Shown here one piece after another: positions 1 to 7,690 of a stretch of 64,000 bases of DNA (position 1 is the first letter of the stretch; each line of letters opens with the position of its first letter). Made by a program: the position numbers and the translations under genes. This DNA comes from Methylocystis sp. (lineage in GTDB: Bacteria > Pseudomonadota > Alphaproteobacteria > Rhizobiales > Beijerinckiaceae). The notes below the pieces were generated by a model, which was given only the letters and a program-made list of their open reading frames with translations, was not told where the DNA came from and made no database searches. The stretch is taken from positions 1 to 64,000 of the forward strand of contig JALHNQ010000012.1 of assembly GCA_022843405.1 (NCBI GenBank), read 5' to 3'.

Positions 1-161
1 GGCGCCTTGTCGATCTGGTCATAGGCCGTAAACGTCGCCCCGCCCGTCTCCGCCAGAACCTTGGTGATCGCCGCCGTCAAAGACGTCTTGCCATGGTCGA
101 CGTGTCCGATCGTCCCAATGTTGCAGTGCGGCTTCGTGCGTGAAAACTTTTCCTTGGCCAT
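1..161 (-). CDS. tuf: Elongation factor Tu, N-terminal part (runs off the window)
   Basis: EF-Tu is the GTPase that delivers aminoacyl-tRNA to the ribosome. The minus-strand reading starts [20 protein letters not shown] and continues through the P-loop [14 protein letters not shown], unmistakable for EF-Tu. Only about the first 53 codons are inside the window. The ATG (159-161) is preceded by AAGGA at short spacing. No fusA or ribosomal protein gene lies upstream, so this is probably the second tuf copy, away from the str operon; that is inference, as the downstream side is not visible. Confidence 0.97.
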   Translation of the reverse strand, partial: MAKEKFSRTKPHCNIGTIGHVDHGKTSLTAAITKVLAETGGATFTAYDQIDKA

Positions 162-300
162 GATCCTTGTTCCGAATGATCGCGGGCCCGCGCCCGGCGG
201 GGCGAGGCTTTAAGGCCATTGGCGAGATTGTTCAAGGGCGGCGGGGCGCAGGGCCGTGACCTCGACCAAAACTTCGGCCGCGCAAGAACAATCGCTGGAG

Positions 301-498
301 TTAGCTACATCCGGAGCGATAGGTCGCTTCCGTAATCGCCGGCGCAGTTTCGCCGTCGGTGTTGACGTCGATAACGACACCCTTGCGCTTCCAGCGGAAA
401 ATACAATTGGCCGCTCCTGTGCCAGCGCAAGAGACCGTCTCGGGTCGTCCTTTGCGCCGCGGATCGTCCTTCTGAATGCGCGCGCTCAACATCTTCAT
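301..498 (-). CDS. Small hypothetical protein, about 65 residues
   Basis: Not recognised. The reading starts MKMLSARIQKDDPRRKGRPE, has two cysteines flanking a short Gly/Ala stretch, then a basic WKRKG and an acidic valine-rich segment. Codon choice is like that of real genes nearby (GC-rich third positions), unlike the AT-rich DNA just upstream. The frame stays open to an ATG at 567, which would add a hydrophobic N-terminus, but that extension is encoded by AT-rich palindromic DNA (524-544), so the start at 498 is preferred. There is no clear ribosome binding site. The rest of the 162-671 interval between tuf and the dihydroorotase-like gene holds nothing else I can name. Confidence 0.4.
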   Translation of the reverse strand: MKMLSARIQKDDPRRKGRPETVSCAGTGAANCIFRWKRKGVVIDVNTDGETAPAITEATYRSGCS

Positions 499-523
499 CT
501 TAATGAAGAACTGTAACTTATAA

Positions 524-544
524 AATACTAATATTATTAGTATT
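524..544. repeat. Perfect 21-bp AT-only-core palindrome
   Basis: Arms AATACTAATA and TATTAGTATT are exact reverse complements around a single central T. It lies in an unusually AT-rich patch of an otherwise GC-rich region, just upstream of the small minus-strand gene ending at 301. It could be an operator or part of a promoter. It has no adjacent T-tract of terminator type. Confidence 0.6.
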
Positions 545-671
545 AAAGCTTCATATTGACTCAGCATAAGCTCGCTGGAGGCGCGTCACAGGTTCGCGAC
601 CGTGTAGGCGTGAGGACAACTTCAAGACATGTCGCGGCGCGGCCTCGCTCGGCCGAAGCTCCGCGTGACGA

Positions 672-1973
672 TTATTCTTCGTAAACGATTTCGCCGCCGA
701 CGATGGTCATTCTGACCACGCCCTGCAGCAGCGCGCCGTCGAAGGGCGTGTTCTTGCAGCGCGAATGCAGCGCGGCGGGATCGACGACGAAGGGCGCGTC
801 GGGATCGAAGCGCACAATGTCGGCGGGCGCGCCTCTTTGCAGCCTGCCCTGCGCTAGGCCCAAAATCTTCGCCGGGCGGGACGTCATCGCGTCGAGCAGG
901 CGGAGAAGCGTCACCTCGCCCGAGTGTACGAGACGCAGGCCGGCGGCGAGCATCGTCTCGACGCCGATCGCCCCATATTCGGCTTCGGCGAAAGGCAGCC
1001 GTTTCGTCTCCACGTCCTGAGGATCATGGTCGGAGACGATGACGTCGATGAGGCCTTCCTTGAGCGCGGCGACAAGCGCCTTGCGCTCGTCCTCATGGCG
1101 CAACGGCGGCTTCAGCTTGAGAAAGGTGCGGTAGTCGCCGATGTCATTCTCGTTGAGCGTCAGGTGGTTGATCGAGGTTCCGCAGGTGACGGGCAAGCCC
1201 TCGTCCTTGGCCCGTCGCAGGGCGTCGAGCGACAAGGTCGTCGTGACGATCGCCGAATGGTAGCGCGCGCCCGTCAAGGCGACGAGCCTTAGGTCGCGAT
1301 CGAGCATGATCGCTTCGGCTTCGCGCGGCGCGCCGGAGAGGCCAAGCCGATGCGCGAATTCGCCCTCATTCATGACGCCGGCGCCGAGATCCGGGTCTTC
1401 GGCGAAATGGACAACGAGCGCGTCAAAGTCGCGCGCATAAGTCAGCGCCCGGCGCATCGCCAGCGCATTTCTCACCGAGCGCGCGCCATCGCAGAAGGCT
1501 ACGGCGCCGGCCTGCTGGAGCAGACCAAGTTCGGCGATCTCCCTGCCCTCGCGGCCCCTGGTGAGCGCCGCCATCGGCGCGACGCGCACAAGGCCGGTGT
1601 CACGCGCGCGGCGCAGGACGAAATCGACCACGGCGGGATCGTCGACGGGCGGCAGCGTCGCCGCGGTCGAGACCAGCGTCGTCACCCCGCCCGCCGCGGC
1701 GGCGAGTGTCGCGCTCGCGATGGTTTCGCGATGCTCGGCGCCCGGCTCGCCGACGAAGGCCTGCATGTCGATGAGGCCGGGCGCGACGACCTCGCCGGCG
1801 CAGTCGACGAGGCGCGCGCCGTCTGGCGCGTCGGCCGGCCGCACGGACTCGCCGAGTTCCGCGATGACGCCGTTTTGGGTCAAGAGGCCGCCTCGCCAAT
1901 CCCGTCCCGAGGCCGGATCGATCAGCCGGGCGTTGAAAAGAAGCAGCGGCGCTGGAGATTGGGGTGGTGACAT
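672..1973 (-). CDS. pyrC: Dihydroorotase-like protein (PyrC/PyrX type), metal motif missing
   Basis: 433 residues, full length for the amidohydrolase-fold dihydroorotase of pyrimidine synthesis. Family landmarks are clear: PGLIDMQAFVGEPGAEHRE near residue 66, SINHLTLNEND, IVSDHDP near 318 and SKNTPF-like RCKNTPFDG near the end. The canonical DxHxH metal motif after PGxID is replaced by DMQAF, and the usual HVS histidine is also gone, although the later SDHDP aspartate is kept. Related alphaproteobacterial proteins encoded next to pyrB share this degeneracy and are thought to serve as structural partners of aspartate transcarbamylase. No pyrB is adjacent here. I infer it is a non-catalytic PyrX-like protein or an altered dihydroorotase; the symbol follows common annotation. 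Confidence 0.8.
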   Translation of the reverse strand: MSPPQSPAPLLLFNARLIDPASGRDWRGGLLTQNGVIAELGESVRPADAPDGARLVDCAGEVVAPGLIDMQAFVGEPGAEHRETIASATLAAAAGGVTTLVSTAATLPPVDDPAVVDFVLRRARDTGLVRVAPMAALTRGREGREIAELGLLQQAGAVAFCDGARSVRNALAMRRALTYARDFDALVVHFAEDPDLGAGVMNEGEFAHRLGLSGAPREAEAIMLDRDLRLVALTGARYHSAIVTTTLSLDALRRAKDEGLPVTCGTSINHLTLNENDIGDYRTFLKLKPPLRHEDERKALVAALKEGLIDVIVSDHDPQDVETKRLPFAEAEYGAIGVETMLAAGLRLVHSGEVTLLRLLDAMTSRPAKILGLAQGRLQRGAPADIVRFDPDAPFVVDPAALHSRCKNTPFDGALLQGVVRMTIVGGEIVYEE

Positions 1974-2182
1974 GGCGCTTTTTGCTTAGGCTATTTGTCG
2001 GGGGTTGCAAATGCGCCCGCTGGCGATAGGGCTTGACCTCCTTTCCCCAGCGCCTAGCTACTGCAAGACGGAAGCGTAAAGCGCGGACCGCGCCCGGGGG
2101 GCAAAGTGCCCTCAGCCGTCCCGAGTCCCCTTTAGCGCCGAACGCGGCGATATGTGAACGACGCCCCGATTTCACTGCGACG

Positions 2183-2533
2183 ATGGCGACCGCCTTTGAC
2201 GGAATCGTCGCGCTGGACGAGCGCGGGGCGATTCGCTCGATGAACGCCGCGGCGGCGTCCTTATTCGGCGAACGGCGCGAGATGCGAGTCTCGACTCGCC
2301 TGCTCGAAGGCAATCTCATTCGGACCGATGTCGCCGACACCGGTCCAGGCCTGCCCGAGGAAGTCAAAGCCAGGCTTTTCTCGCAATTCACGACGACGAA
2401 GCCGCATGGCCTTGGCGTCGGGCTCTCAATATCGCGTTCGATCATCGAAGCGCATAACGGGAAAATCTGGGCGGAGCCCAACCCGGGCGGCGGCGCGGTC
2501 TTCAGCTTCGTGTTGCCGCTGGCGGATGTTTGA
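2183..2533 (+). pseudogene. fixL-like sensor kinase remnant with internal deletion
   Basis: The open frame joins the beginning of a PAS domain (FDGIVALDERGAIRSMNAAA) directly to the C-terminal half of a histidine kinase ATPase domain (VSTRLLEG, DTGPGLPEEV, GLGVGLSISRSIIEAHNGKI, GGGAVFSF). The order and wording match the two ends of FixL, the oxygen-sensing kinase. The heme-PAS core, the phosphoacceptor histidine box and the N box are absent; the join lies about 2269/2270, still in frame. Without those parts it cannot autophosphorylate. The frame is open from 2033, but residues before 2183 resemble nothing. No fixJ is adjacent. Confidence 0.75.
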
Positions 2534-2735
2534 CGGCGCGGCCAGTCCTGCATGTCCTTGAAATAATGCCGACGCCAAGCGCAACCAGACGTTTCGCGCC
2601 GATCGTTAACGGCGCAGAGAGGTTGCGGCGTCAGCATTCGGCAATGCGGATGTGGATAAGAAGGGAGGAACTGCTATTGTTTCACGGCGCGCCAGCGTCT
2701 CGAGCGTCATTGGAATCTTTTGGAGAGAGGGCTTC

Positions 2736-3398
2736 GTGCTGAGCTTCGAGAACGTCGGCCTGCGTTATGGCGTCGGCGCCGAAACCCTTCGCGACATCAA
2801 TTTTCAGATCACGCCGCGCTCCTTCCAGTTCCTCACCGGCCCGTCCGGCGCAGGCAAGACCACCTTGATGCGCCTGATCATTATGGCCCTTCGGCCGACG
2901 CGCGGACTGATCAACATTTTCGGCAAGGACACGGCGGCGCTCAGTAATGAGGAGGTCGCCGAGACGCGCCGCAGGCTCGGCGTCGTCTTCCAGGATTTCC
3001 GGCTGCTGGACCATCTGACGCTTTACGAAAACGTCGCCCTGCCCTTGCGGGTGCTCGGCCGCGAAGAATCGAGCTATCGCGCCGAAGTGACCGAACTCCT
3101 GCGCTGGGTCGGCCTCGGCGAACGCGCGCATGCGTGCCCAACGATCCTTTCGGGCGGCGAAAAGCAGCGCGCCGCAATCGCCCGCGCGCTGATTTCGCAG
3201 CCTAAACTGCTGCTTGCAGACGAACCGACCGGCAACGTCGACCCGACGCTTGCGCGGCGGATCCTGCGCCTGTTCGTCGAGCTTCACAAAGCTGGCACCG
3301 CCGTCATCATCGCAACCCATGACTTGACCTTGATGGATCAGTATGAGGAAGCGCGACGTCTCGTGCTCGCCGACGGCCGGCTTCACATTTTCGAATAA
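2736..3398 (+). CDS. ftsE: Cell division ATP-binding protein FtsE
   Basis: 220 residues. ATPase of the FtsEX complex, which couples divisome assembly to peptidoglycan hydrolases at the septum. Walker A is GPSGAGKTT, the signature ILSGGEKQR, Walker B LLLADEPTGNVD, and the H-loop is ATHD. The GTG at 2736 is chosen because GGAGAGAGG sits just upstream and the protein then begins MLSFENVGLRYG as in the family; a longer frame from 2652 has no family support. ftsX begins 6 bases after the stop, so the two are co-translated. Confidence 0.95.
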   Translation: MLSFENVGLRYGVGAETLRDINFQITPRSFQFLTGPSGAGKTTLMRLIIMALRPTRGLINIFGKDTAALSNEEVAETRRRLGVVFQDFRLLDHLTLYENVALPLRVLGREESSYRAEVTELLRWVGLGERAHACPTILSGGEKQRAAIARALISQPKLLLADEPTGNVDPTLARRILRLFVELHKAGTAVIIATHDLTLMDQYEEARRLVLADGRLHIFE

Positions 3399-3404
3399 GC
3401 GGAC

Positions 3405-4367
3405 GTGATGCGATTTTGGTCCCCGACCCGCCATGAAGCGTCCGACGACGACGCCGACGCCGAAGAAATTCCGGCGCAAAGCGCGCTGGTGCCGGCAGAC
3501 TCGGTGCCGGGCCGTTCGCTCGTCATCGTTATTGCGATCATGACGTTTCTCGCCGCGCTTGCCGCCAATGTCGCGATTCTCGTCGCCGACGCTAGCGTGG
3601 ACTGGCGCGGCGACATTGCGCGCGAGGCGACCGTGCAGGTGCGCCCGGCGCCCGGCCGCGACATTGAGGCCGACGTCGCGGCTGCGGCGGAGGCAATGCG
3701 GCAGACGCCCGGCGTGCGGGAGGCGCGAGTCTACGCCCAATCCGAATCAGAGGCGCTGCTGACGCCTTGGCTCGGCGAGGGGTTGAACCTTTCGGAACTG
3801 CCAACGCCCCGCATGATCGTGTTAAAGCTCGAGACCGAAAATCGTCCGGATTTCGACAGGTTGCGCATGGAGCTTGAGCGCGTCGTCCCCAGCGCCGTGC
3901 TCGACGATCACCATATATATATTGAACGGCTTGGCGATATGGCGCGCGCCGCCGTGGCGACCGCCGCGTTCATCTTCATTCTTATCCTCGCGGCCATGGC
4001 CGTCGCCGTGGCGTCGGCGACCCGGGCGGCGGTCGCGACCAATCGCGAGATCGTCGAAGTGCTGCATTTGGTTGGCGCCGCCGACGCTTTCATTGCTCGG
4101 GAATTTCAGCGCCGCTTCATGGCCTTGGGCTTTCGCGGCGCGCTGATCGGCGGAGGGGGCGCAATCGCCTTTTTCGTCCTGGCGCAGTTTCTCGCCCAGC
4201 AATGGCGCGTGACTGGCGGCGGCGAACAGATCGAAGCGATGTTCGGCGATTTTTCGCTTAGTCCCAGCGGTTTCCTTGCGATCGTGCTACTTACGGGCGG
4301 GGTCGCGGCGCTGACCGGCTATTTGTCGCGATATATCGTGCTGCGGCATTTGTGGCGCCTCGGCTAA
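3405..4367 (+). CDS. ftsX: Cell division protein FtsX
   Basis: 320 residues. Membrane partner of FtsE. The layout is typical: a cytoplasmic N-terminal arm of about 40 residues, a first membrane helix (SLVIVIAIMTFLAALAANVA), a periplasmic domain to about residue 180, then three more hydrophobic helices including the AAMAVAVASATRAAVATNREIVEVLHLVGA region conserved in FtsX/MacB permeases. The frame opens with GTG at 3405 followed at once by ATG (3408); either could start. It follows ftsE by 6 bases. Confidence 0.93.
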   Translation: MMRFWSPTRHEASDDDADAEEIPAQSALVPADSVPGRSLVIVIAIMTFLAALAANVAILVADASVDWRGDIAREATVQVRPAPGRDIEADVAAAAEAMRQTPGVREARVYAQSESEALLTPWLGEGLNLSELPTPRMIVLKLETENRPDFDRLRMELERVVPSAVLDDHHIYIERLGDMARAAVATAAFIFILILAAMAVAVASATRAAVATNREIVEVLHLVGAADAFIAREFQRRFMALGFRGALIGGGGAIAFFVLAQFLAQQWRVTGGGEQIEAMFGDFSLSPSGFLAIVLLTGGVAALTGYLSRYIVLRHLWRLG

Positions 4368-4459
4368 GCCGGCGCCAATAACATCGGCGCCAAAATCAGA
4401 CTATAGTCGCCTCAGAATCGCGTTTCGCGCGTTTAAAGGCTGGGCGAAGGAGTCCAGAA

Positions 4460-5155
4460 TTGACGATTCCCCTGCGCCAGGGAGCGAACAACGGGTTGAA
4501 CGCCGTCCACAAGATCGCCTGCGCGATCTTGGCTGGCGGCGCTTTTGTCGGCGCGGCGTTTCTCTTTGGTTTTGCGGGCTTCGCGTTGTCGCTGCCGCGC
4601 GAGGAATTCGCCGTTCCGGCGCCGGCGGAGGGGGTCGTCGCGCTCACCGGCGGATCGGATCGGGTGCTCGACGCCGCGACCCTGCTCGCGAGCGGACAGG
4701 CGCGCCGCATGCTCATCACTGGCGTCAATCGCGCCACTCGCAGCGCCGTCATTGCGAAAATACTGCCGGTGTCGCGCGAGCTTTTCGAGTGTTGCGTCGA
4801 TCTCGGCTACCAGGCGCTCGATACGGCTGGAAACGCCAAAGAAACGCGCGATTGGGCGCGCCAGCACAACATTACCCGCACGCTCATCGTCGTCACCTCG
4901 AATTATCATATGCCGCGCGCCCTGGTCGAAATCTCTGCCGCTCTGCCGGATGTCGAACTCTTTCCGTTTCCGGTCGTCAGCGAGCATATCGACGTCTCGG
5001 ACTGGGTAAGCAATCTCCGGGTCGCACGCTTCATCGGCAAGGAATATGTGAAATATCTCGGCTCGCTATTGCGCACCAAAGTCATGAGGGACTTTGACGA
5101 TTCGGAGCCGCCGCTTCGCCGCAGCTTCGCTTCGACTGCAAGCGATCTCCGCTGA
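4460..5155 (+). CDS. YdcF/DUF218-family membrane-anchored protein
   Basis: 231 residues. One N-terminal membrane helix (about 17-45), then a DUF218 domain with GVVALTGGSDRVLDAATLL, RRMLITGVN and TRTLIVVTSNYHMPRALVE. Members are linked to cell-envelope metabolism (SanA/ElyC relatives), but the exact reaction is not established. The TTG start is supported by AAGGAG at 4447-4452, seven bases upstream. Placement just after ftsEX is common in alphaproteobacteria, where plsC often follows; plsC is not here, and the next gene is convergent. Confidence 0.85.
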   Translation: MTIPLRQGANNGLNAVHKIACAILAGGAFVGAAFLFGFAGFALSLPREEFAVPAPAEGVVALTGGSDRVLDAATLLASGQARRMLITGVNRATRSAVIAKILPVSRELFECCVDLGYQALDTAGNAKETRDWARQHNITRTLIVVTSNYHMPRALVEISAALPDVELFPFPVVSEHIDVSDWVSNLRVARFIGKEYVKYLGSLLRTKVMRDFDDSEPPLRRSFASTASDLR

Positions 5156-5249
5156 GCTTCAGGACAGTTCGCCGACCCCGCGCCAGCGCCCTGACCGAAG
5201 CTGAACCAGGCCGCGAAGCAGCGCCTCTCCGCCCGTCCGATCTGCCTCC

Positions 5250-7076
5250 TCAGGCGGCGGCGCCGGCGCGGTCGGTGTCGAACTGCAGTTTCGCCAGTCG
5301 CGCGTAAAGACCGCCGGCGGCGATCAGGCTCGCATGCGTCCCCTGCTCCACCAGGCGTCCGTCATCGATGACGACGATGCGATCGGCTTCAAGCACGGTC
5401 GCGAGACGATGGGCGATCACGAGGCTCGTGCGTCCCTGCATCACGTCATGCAGCGCCGCCTGCACCAGCGCCTCATTTTCGGCGTCGAGCGCCGAGGTCG
5501 CCTCGTCGAGGAGCAGCACCGGCGCGTCGGCCAATATCGCGCGCGCGATGGCGAGACGCTGGCGTTGACCGCCCGAGAGCGTGATGCCGCGCTCGCCGAG
5601 CAGCGTGTCGTAGCCCATCGGCAGCGCCATGATGAAGTCATGCGCCTGGGCGCGTTTCGCCGCGGCGACGATTTTTTCGCTCGACGCCTGTTCGCGGCCA
5701 TAGGCGATATTTTCAGCCACTGAAAGACCGAAAATCACCGGATCCTGGGGCGCAAGCGCGATCGCCTTGCGCAACGCCGCCGGATCGAGGTTGCGCAGGT
5801 CGACGCCATCAAGAGTAATCGCGCCGGACTCGACGTCATAGAAGCGAAGAAGCAGCGCGAAGATCGTTGACTTGCCTGCCCCCGACGGCCCGACAAGCGC
5901 GACGCGTTCGCCGGGCTCGACGACGAGCGACAAATTATGCAAGGCGGGCCGGTCGGGCGCGGTCGGATAGGCGAAGCGCACATGGTCGAAGGCGATGCCG
6001 CCTTTCCAGCGCGCGGGCGGAGGAACCGGCCGCTGCGGCGCGACGATCCGCGGCTCTATGGCGAGAATATCGGCGATGCGCCCCGCCGCCCCTGCGGCGG
6101 CGGAAAGTTCGCTCCAGGTCTGCGAGAGCTCGCCCAATGAACTGGCGCCAAGCACCGCGTAAAGGACGAACTGCGACAGAACGCCCGACGTCATGCGTCC
6201 CTCGAGCACGTCCTGCGCCCCGAGCCACAGCACGCCGACCACGCTGGTAAACGCGACGAGAATGGCGCCGGCGGTAACGAAGGCGCGAAGCAGCGTCGCC
6301 GACTGGGCGGCGTCATAGGCGGCCTCGACCGCGCGGGTGAATCGCCCTGTCGTATAGGCCTGCGCGCCATTGGCCTGCATCGCGCGCACGGCCGAGAGGT
6401 TTTCGCCGGCATAGGCCGAGGCCTGCGCCAGCGTGTCCTGCGCGTGACGCGAGCGCCGGCGCACCGCCCGGCCGGAGCCGATGAGCGGCAGAACGATGAT
6501 CGGGATCGCCGCGAGCGCCAGTCCGGCAAGCTTGGGGCTGGTCGCGACCATCATCACGATCGCGCCAAAGAACATGAAGAGATTGCGCAGCGCGACCGAC
6601 GCCGACGAGCCGAAGGCGGATTTCAGCTGCGTCGTATCCGCGGTGAGGCGCGAGAGCAGCTCGCCGGTCTTCGCCGTATCGTAGAAGGCGGCGTCGAGAG
6701 TCGTGAGATGTTTGAAGAGATCGGCGCGCAGATCGGCGACGACGCGCTCGCCCAGCGTCATGACGAAATAGTAGCGGGTGGCCGAAGCCATCGCGAGCGT
6801 CGCGGCGACCGCGATCATCGCCCCGAAATAGGCGTTCACCGCGCCGGCGCTATCGGCGGAAAAGCCGTGATCGATCATGCCGCGCACGGCGAGCGGCAGG
6901 GTGAGAGTCGCGCCCGCGGCCACGAGTAGCGCGACAAAGGCGAGAATGATCGTTCGCTTGTAGCGCAGCGCATATGGCAGCAGGGGTCGAAGCGGCGCGA
7001 GAGTCGCCTTGAAACCGCGATCAGCCTTGCGAGCCACAGGGTCGACGGAGTTAACGTCAGCGTTGTTTTTGGTCAT
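5250..7076 (-). CDS. ABC exporter half-transporter (membrane domain plus ATPase)
   Basis: 608 residues. Type IV exporter of the MsbA/ABCB family: six membrane helices over roughly residues 35-310, then a nucleotide-binding domain with Walker A GPSGAGKS (about 396-403), signature LSGGQRQR, Walker B VLLLDEATSALD and the switch histidine in VIAHRLATV. Such proteins work as homodimers in the inner membrane; the substrate (lipid, peptide or drug) cannot be read from sequence. The ATG at 7076 (MTKNNADVN) is chosen over an in-frame TTG at 7139, though neither has a good ribosome binding site. The gene stands alone, convergent with the YdcF gene. Confidence 0.9.
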   Translation of the reverse strand: MTKNNADVNSVDPVARKADRGFKATLAPLRPLLPYALRYKRTIILAFVALLVAAGATLTLPLAVRGMIDHGFSADSAGAVNAYFGAMIAVAATLAMASATRYYFVMTLGERVVADLRADLFKHLTTLDAAFYDTAKTGELLSRLTADTTQLKSAFGSSASVALRNLFMFFGAIVMMVATSPKLAGLALAAIPIIVLPLIGSGRAVRRRSRHAQDTLAQASAYAGENLSAVRAMQANGAQAYTTGRFTRAVEAAYDAAQSATLLRAFVTAGAILVAFTSVVGVLWLGAQDVLEGRMTSGVLSQFVLYAVLGASSLGELSQTWSELSAAAGAAGRIADILAIEPRIVAPQRPVPPPARWKGGIAFDHVRFAYPTAPDRPALHNLSLVVEPGERVALVGPSGAGKSTIFALLLRFYDVESGAITLDGVDLRNLDPAALRKAIALAPQDPVIFGLSVAENIAYGREQASSEKIVAAAKRAQAHDFIMALPMGYDTLLGERGITLSGGQRQRLAIARAILADAPVLLLDEATSALDAENEALVQAALHDVMQGRTSLVIAHRLATVLEADRIVVIDDGRLVEQGTHASLIAAGGLYARLAKLQFDTDRAGAAA

Positions 7077-7266
7077 CGGCAGCGGGTATAGCGTCCGTCT
7101 TCGACGAAAACGAATTTGGGTGGGCGATTCGTGATCCAAGGGGCGTCACGAAAGCGCGTGGAAAACGAGATGTGCGTTTCGCCAGTGAGATGAGAAAGAG
7201 CCTTCAGCTATCGATTTGTGTTATATATCATATAATTAGATACGCAACATCCTGTGCGATCGATGA

Positions 7267-7294
7267 TTGACTCAGCGCGATCTTATGCTAACCT
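7267..7294 (+). promoter_or_regulatory. Putative sigma-70-type promoter for the 55-residue protein
   Basis: TTGACT (7267-7272) and TAACCT (7289-7294) are separated by 16 bases, about 95 bases before the start codon at 7390. An AT-rich tract (7220-7240) lies just upstream. Assigned by eye only; the rest of 7077-7389 holds no gene. Confidence 0.35.
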
Positions 7295-7389
7295 CTGCCT
7301 GCGTCGAAATGACGCGCCCCGTTGGGGTGAGAACACGCCGGGCGAACAAGGCGCGACTCAGGGAACGAAAATAAGAGGAGATAAGAACA

Positions 7390-7557
7390 ATGGCTCAGAA
7401 AGAACTCGAAATCACCACGAACACCTACGTTTTCGCCGGCATCGGCGCGGTCATTCTCGGCGGTCTCGCGTCTGTCGCGCTGGGCGGGCTCGCGAACACG
7501 ATCGCGGCTGCTGTCGTCGGCGGTCTCGCGGGCGGCTGCCTCGGCCTGTTCTTCTAA
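7390..7557 (+). CDS. 55-residue glycine-rich hydrophobic protein
   Basis: Begins MAQKELEITTNTYVFAGIGA; after a short polar N-terminus nearly the whole protein is one Gly/Ala hydrophobic stretch with repeated GxxxG-type spacing (GIGAVILGG, GLANTIAAAVVGGLAGG) and a single cysteine near the end. A strong ribosome binding site (AGAGGAGAT) precedes the ATG, a promoter-like sequence is about 95 bases upstream, and a perfect intrinsic terminator follows, so it is very likely a real monocistronic gene. It could be a small membrane protein whose helices pack through GxxxG motifs. The double-glycine composition recalls hydrophobic bacteriocins, but no leader, export or immunity gene is nearby. Confidence 0.8.
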   Translation: MAQKELEITTNTYVFAGIGAVILGGLASVALGGLANTIAAAVVGGLAGGCLGLFF

Positions 7558-7609
7558 TTTGACTCGAATCGCGAGGCGCGGAAAGTTTCGGCCTTCCGCC
7601 CTCGACGCG

Positions 7610-7648
7610 AAGCCGGCAGTCTCAAGGACTGCCGGCTTCTCTGCTTTT
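7610..7648 (+). terminator. Intrinsic terminator of the 55-residue protein gene
   Basis: Perfect 12-bp stem AAGCCGGCAGTC / GACTGCCGGCTT with the 5-base loop TCAAG, followed by CTCTGCTTTT. It lies 52 bases past the stop codon at 7557. Confidence 0.85.
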
Positions 7649-7690
7649 GACGCTGATTCTCGATATTTGGCGCAAATCATTGAGGGCCAA

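Noticed and set aside
162-300. tRNA gene near tuf
   Set aside because: tRNA-Trp often accompanies a second tuf, but it would lie on the downstream side outside the window; no cloverleaf was seen here.
256-516. 86-residue plus-strand ORF
   Set aside because: Opposite the small minus-strand gene, which has better codon use; no family resemblance.
1600-2637. 345-residue minus-strand ORF
   Set aside because: It spans the antisense of the fixL remnant and an out-of-frame reading of the dihydroorotase-like gene; Arg/Ser-rich shadow composition.
2682-3740. 352-residue minus-strand ORF
   Set aside because: Antisense of ftsE and the start of ftsX.
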